A stretch of 7,877 nt of DNA from JAABYT01 sp041581935 (GTDB lineage: Bacteria > Pseudomonadota > Gammaproteobacteria > HK1): NCBI GenBank assembly GCA_041581935.1, contig JBFICP010000147.1, forward strand, positions 1-7,877, read 5' to 3'. Below, in pieces: positions 5,908 through 7,877 of this stretch (its first letter is position 1; each line of letters begins with the position of its first letter). The notes beneath the pieces were generated by a model that was not told the DNA's origin, ran no database searches, and saw only the letters and a list, made by a program, of their open reading frames with translations. A program made the position numbers and the translations under genes.

Positions 5908-6963
5908 ATGGCGTTGGCCGAGGACATGTCGGGAATAGACAGGGACTGGAATTTGACCATGGTGAAAGCCCGTGAAGCGTACGGCTTGCTTGCGGGAACC
6001 TCTGGACCGTTCAACAGCGTGGACTGGCGAGAGGTAACCGTGGGCCATATCGATACCGGATTCACGTCGAATCCCGTCTTTCGTTGGAACGCGAGCGCCC
6101 GGAGTGACTTCATGCTGGCACAGTATGGCGCAAACTTCAGGGAGCTCGGGCAATCTCCCTATGATCCACTCAGCTATGACGGTGAACCGGGTCATGGGAC
6201 CCGCACCAGCAGCGTCCTGACGGGTCACCTTCCGGGCACTTTCGTCGGGGTAGCTCCGACTGCGCGAGTCGTTCCATATCGTGTAACGAATACGGTGTTG
6301 CTTTCGAAAAAAATTCACCGCGCGAATATTGCCAATGCCATCAAACACGCGGTCGACATAAACCGTTGTGACGTCATCTCGATTGGTCTCGGTTGGCCCG
6401 TGCTAAGTTGGTTCAGCGACCGACCCATGGGGGAGGCTGTTGACTACGCGTACGAGAACGGCGTGATCGTTGTAGCGGCCGCTGGCCAGGTCGAGGGCGT
6501 TGTATGCTATCCGGGCAAATACTACCGCTCCATCGGGGTGGGCGGTGTAGAGCCAGACTATGCCGTCTGGCAGAAATACGGCGATGAAATGGACACGTTC
6601 ATCGACGTGTGGGCTCCGGCGAGCCCGATCTACAGGGCGAACACCGAAATCGTCAACGGGCAAGAACACTACAAATACGGGTACGGCGATGGAACGTCCT
6701 ACGCCGCGGTGCACGTGGCGGCTACCGCCGCCATGTGGCTGACCTACAGGTATGACGAGATTGAAAATGCGTACTCCGAGCCATGGCACCGGGTTGAGGC
6801 GTTCCGATCGTTGCTTAAAGCGACGCATCAGAAAGTCGAAGGGCCCTACGAGCCGATGCGTGGCACGGGTGTACTCGATGCTCATGCACTCCTGGCGACC
6901 GACCTGCCCGAAAAGTCGGAGCTCAATTACGAAGAGAGAAACGCGGCATCGATGTACGCGTAG
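5908..6963 (+). CDS. Subtilisin-fold (S8) serine peptidase, cytosolic
   Basis: 351-residue predicted subtilase. The catalytic triad is in order and correctly spaced: Asp49 in HIDTG, His96 in PGHGT, and Ser264 in DGTSYAAVHV. The usual oxyanion-hole motif AAGN reads AAGQ, placing Gln194 where Asn155 of subtilisin would be. The Pro that normally follows the serine region (GTSxAxPHVA) is Val. The region around residues 184-215, with VIVVAAAGQ, YPGKYYRSIGVGGV, is otherwise typical of bacterial S8 peptidases. The protein begins almost directly with the catalytic domain (WNLTMVKAREAYG at 14-26), so there is neither signal peptide nor inhibitory propeptide and it is probably cytosolic and not autoactivated by propeptide removal. 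The ATG at 5908 is chosen for its strong ribosome binding site. It is divergent from the cyclase gene and lies 178 bases upstream of fimV in the same direction. Physiological substrate unknown. Confidence 0.88.
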   Translation: MALAEDMSGIDRDWNLTMVKAREAYGLLAGTSGPFNSVDWREVTVGHIDTGFTSNPVFRWNASARSDFMLAQYGANFRELGQSPYDPLSYDGEPGHGTRTSSVLTGHLPGTFVGVAPTARVVPYRVTNTVLLSKKIHRANIANAIKHAVDINRCDVISIGLGWPVLSWFSDRPMGEAVDYAYENGVIVVAAAGQVEGVVCYPGKYYRSIGVGGVEPDYAVWQKYGDEMDTFIDVWAPASPIYRANTEIVNGQEHYKYGYGDGTSYAAVHVAATAAMWLTYRYDEIENAYSEPWHRVEAFRSLLKATHQKVEGPYEPMRGTGVLDAHALLATDLPEKSELNYEERNAASMYA

Positions 6964-6973
6964 ACGACCGTCG

Positions 6974-7001
6974 AGCCGGGGAATCTCGTTCCCAGCCGGC
7001 T
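6974..7001 (+). terminator. Imperfect hairpin after the S8 peptidase gene
   Basis: Starting 10 bases past the stop codon, AGCCGG (6974-6979) pairs with CCGGCT (6996-7001). Inside it GGAA pairs with TTCC, leaving a short bulge on the 3' side. The stem would be about 10 pairs with a 5-base loop. No T-run follows, so it may act as a Rho-dependent pause or mRNA 3'-end stabiliser rather than an intrinsic terminator. Confidence 0.35.
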
Positions 7002-7111
7002 TAGCCACAAGTTGTGTCCCACGTCCCAGCAGCGACGCGACGCGCTGACTATCGTATGGCCTGTGCCCGCTGAGTGACGCAGGGAACGTCGCATGGCTCC
7101 GATACGATCGT

Positions 7112-7126
7112 CGGCAGGTACTGCCG
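7112..7126. repeat. Short perfect inverted repeat in the fimV leader
   Basis: CGGCAG (7112-7117) and CTGCCG (7121-7126) are exact reverse complements around GTA, ending 15 bases before the fimV ATG. It could be an operator or an mRNA hairpin limiting ribosome access, since no good Shine-Dalgarno sequence is seen there. In GC-rich DNA a 6-base repeat of this kind can also occur by chance. Confidence 0.25.
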
Positions 7127-7141
7127 CCGTGGTTGGTCCGA

Positions 7142-7877
7142 ATGAAATCTGGAAGGCTCATAGCTTTCGTTTCTATTCTGTTAGGAACGGCGCCCTGGCT
7201 CGACGCTTCAGCCCTCGGCGTGGGTGACGCGACGGTCAAATCCCGCCTCAATGCGCCACTGGAAGTCGAGATTGCCCTGATCGGGGCGAATTTCGACGAC
7301 GCTGGACTCCGTGCCGCGATCGGCACCAAGGCGATGCACGACGCGGCGGGTATCGCCACCGCCAGTCTGCTGAGACGGCTTCGCGCCGAGGTTTCCGCCG
7401 GGTCGGGGCGCGGGGGCTACGTCCGCGTCTACACCGAGCAGTCTGTTCGAGAACCCGTCGTCAGCTTCGTCCTGGTGGTCGAGAACGCACGCGAGCATGT
7501 GACCCGGGAATACACGCTGTTGCTCGACCCACCGGGCTACTCCCTGCCGTCGATCGCGATCCGCGAGCGGATCCCGAATCCGACCCCCGAGCCGGCGCCT
7601 CGACCGCTAGCCGGACCGATACCCGGGCGGGCGCCTGCAACCAAAGCAGATGCGCCGGTCTCGTTGGCGCCCCGCCGAGAGCACTTTGCGGAACGGATCG
7701 GCCCGGTATCCCGCGGAGACACCTTGTCGAAGCTGGCCATGCGGCTGCAAAAAGACCGCGCTTTGACGTGGGCTCAGATGACGTGGGCTCTCTATCGGGC
7801 CAATCCGCACGCGTTCATCGACGGCGACATCAACAAGCTCAAGTCCGATGTCTATCTGAATATTCCCGCCGCGACGA
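7142..7877 (+). CDS. fimV: FimV/HubP-type pole-organising protein, N-terminal part (cut by window edge)
   Basis: First 245 residues of a FimV-family protein; the frame is open to the right edge. FimV/HubP proteins are inner-membrane, peptidoglycan-binding hubs that organise the cell pole, type IV pilus assembly and twitching motility in Gammaproteobacteria. A signal peptide is visible at 1-24 (hydrophobic core around 6-20, AxA-type site ASA/LGVG). The next segment, ALGVGDATVKSRLNAPLEVEI, is the diagnostic start of the conserved periplasmic FimV N-terminal domain (about 24-140). A proline-rich linker (about 144-180) follows. Residues about 186-242 are the LysM-like region, with GPVSRGDTLSKLAMRL, ALYRANPHAFIDGDINKLK and a terminal YLNIP. 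Acidic repeats, a membrane segment and the C-terminal TPR-like domain are expected beyond the window. The ATG has no strong ribosome binding site; TACGAT (7103-7108) resembles a -10 box but lacks a -35 partner. Confidence 0.87.
   Translation, partial: MKSGRLIAFVSILLGTAPWLDASALGVGDATVKSRLNAPLEVEIALIGANFDDAGLRAAIGTKAMHDAAGIATASLLRRLRAEVSAGSGRGGYVRVYTEQSVREPVVSFVLVVENAREHVTREYTLLLDPPGYSLPSIAIRERIPNPTPEPAPRPLAGPIPGRAPATKADAPVSLAPRREHFAERIGPVSRGDTLSKLAMRLQKDRALTWAQMTWALYRANPHAFIDGDINKLKSDVYLNIPAAT

Noticed and set aside
6403..7359. Minus-strand frame of 318 codons opposite the S8 peptidase and fimV start
   Set aside because: It overlaps two well-supported plus-strand genes, including the catalytic serine region and the FimV signal peptide, and shows no domain.
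1..7877. CRISPR arrays, tRNA or rRNA genes, insertion sequences, att sites
   Set aside because: No regularly spaced repeats, cloverleaf-like sequences, transposase or integrase coding sequence or flanking direct repeats were seen on reading the window.

Overview
The window holds five protein-coding genes, one of them cut by the right edge, in GC-rich DNA. The best taxonomic clue is the right-hand gene. It encodes the N-terminal part of a FimV/HubP-type pole-organising protein, a family known mainly from Gammaproteobacteria. A high-GC gammaproteobacterium (Xanthomonadales or Steroidobacterales-like) is therefore the most economical guess; the species cannot be named from this stretch. Strong Shine-Dalgarno sequences precede four of the five genes and were used to choose starts.

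Layout from left to right. (1) 46-1428 (+) encodes a compact gluzincin metallopeptidase of the M1 aminopeptidase fold, with an intact HEXXH-18-E zinc site and no signal peptide. (2) After a 119-base gap with a plausible sigma70-type promoter, 1548-2117 (+) encodes an unrecognised 189-residue protein ending in a very basic lysine-rich tail. (3) Convergent with it, with 13 bases between the stop codons, 2131-5520 (-) encodes a 1129-residue SAM domain, class III nucleotide cyclase, STAND-like ATPase and TPR protein. (4) A 387-base divergent spacer (5521-5907) carries a candidate promoter for the cyclase gene and a perfect 14-base dyad. (5) 5908-6963 (+) encodes a subtilisin-fold (S8) peptidase without signal peptide or propeptide. 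(6) A 178-base spacer with hairpins leads into fimV (7142 to beyond the edge).

How the genes may work together is not fixed by the sequence. The cyclase-ATPase-TPR protein has the architecture of a signal-integrating regulator. It is flanked by two predicted cytosolic peptidases of unrelated folds and a basic orphan protein. A regulated proteolysis or conflict-type module is possible, but the genes lie on both strands, are not one operon, and no link is proven. fimV is most likely a core gene bordering a variable segment. I found no tRNA, rRNA, CRISPR array, transposase or long repeat by reading.
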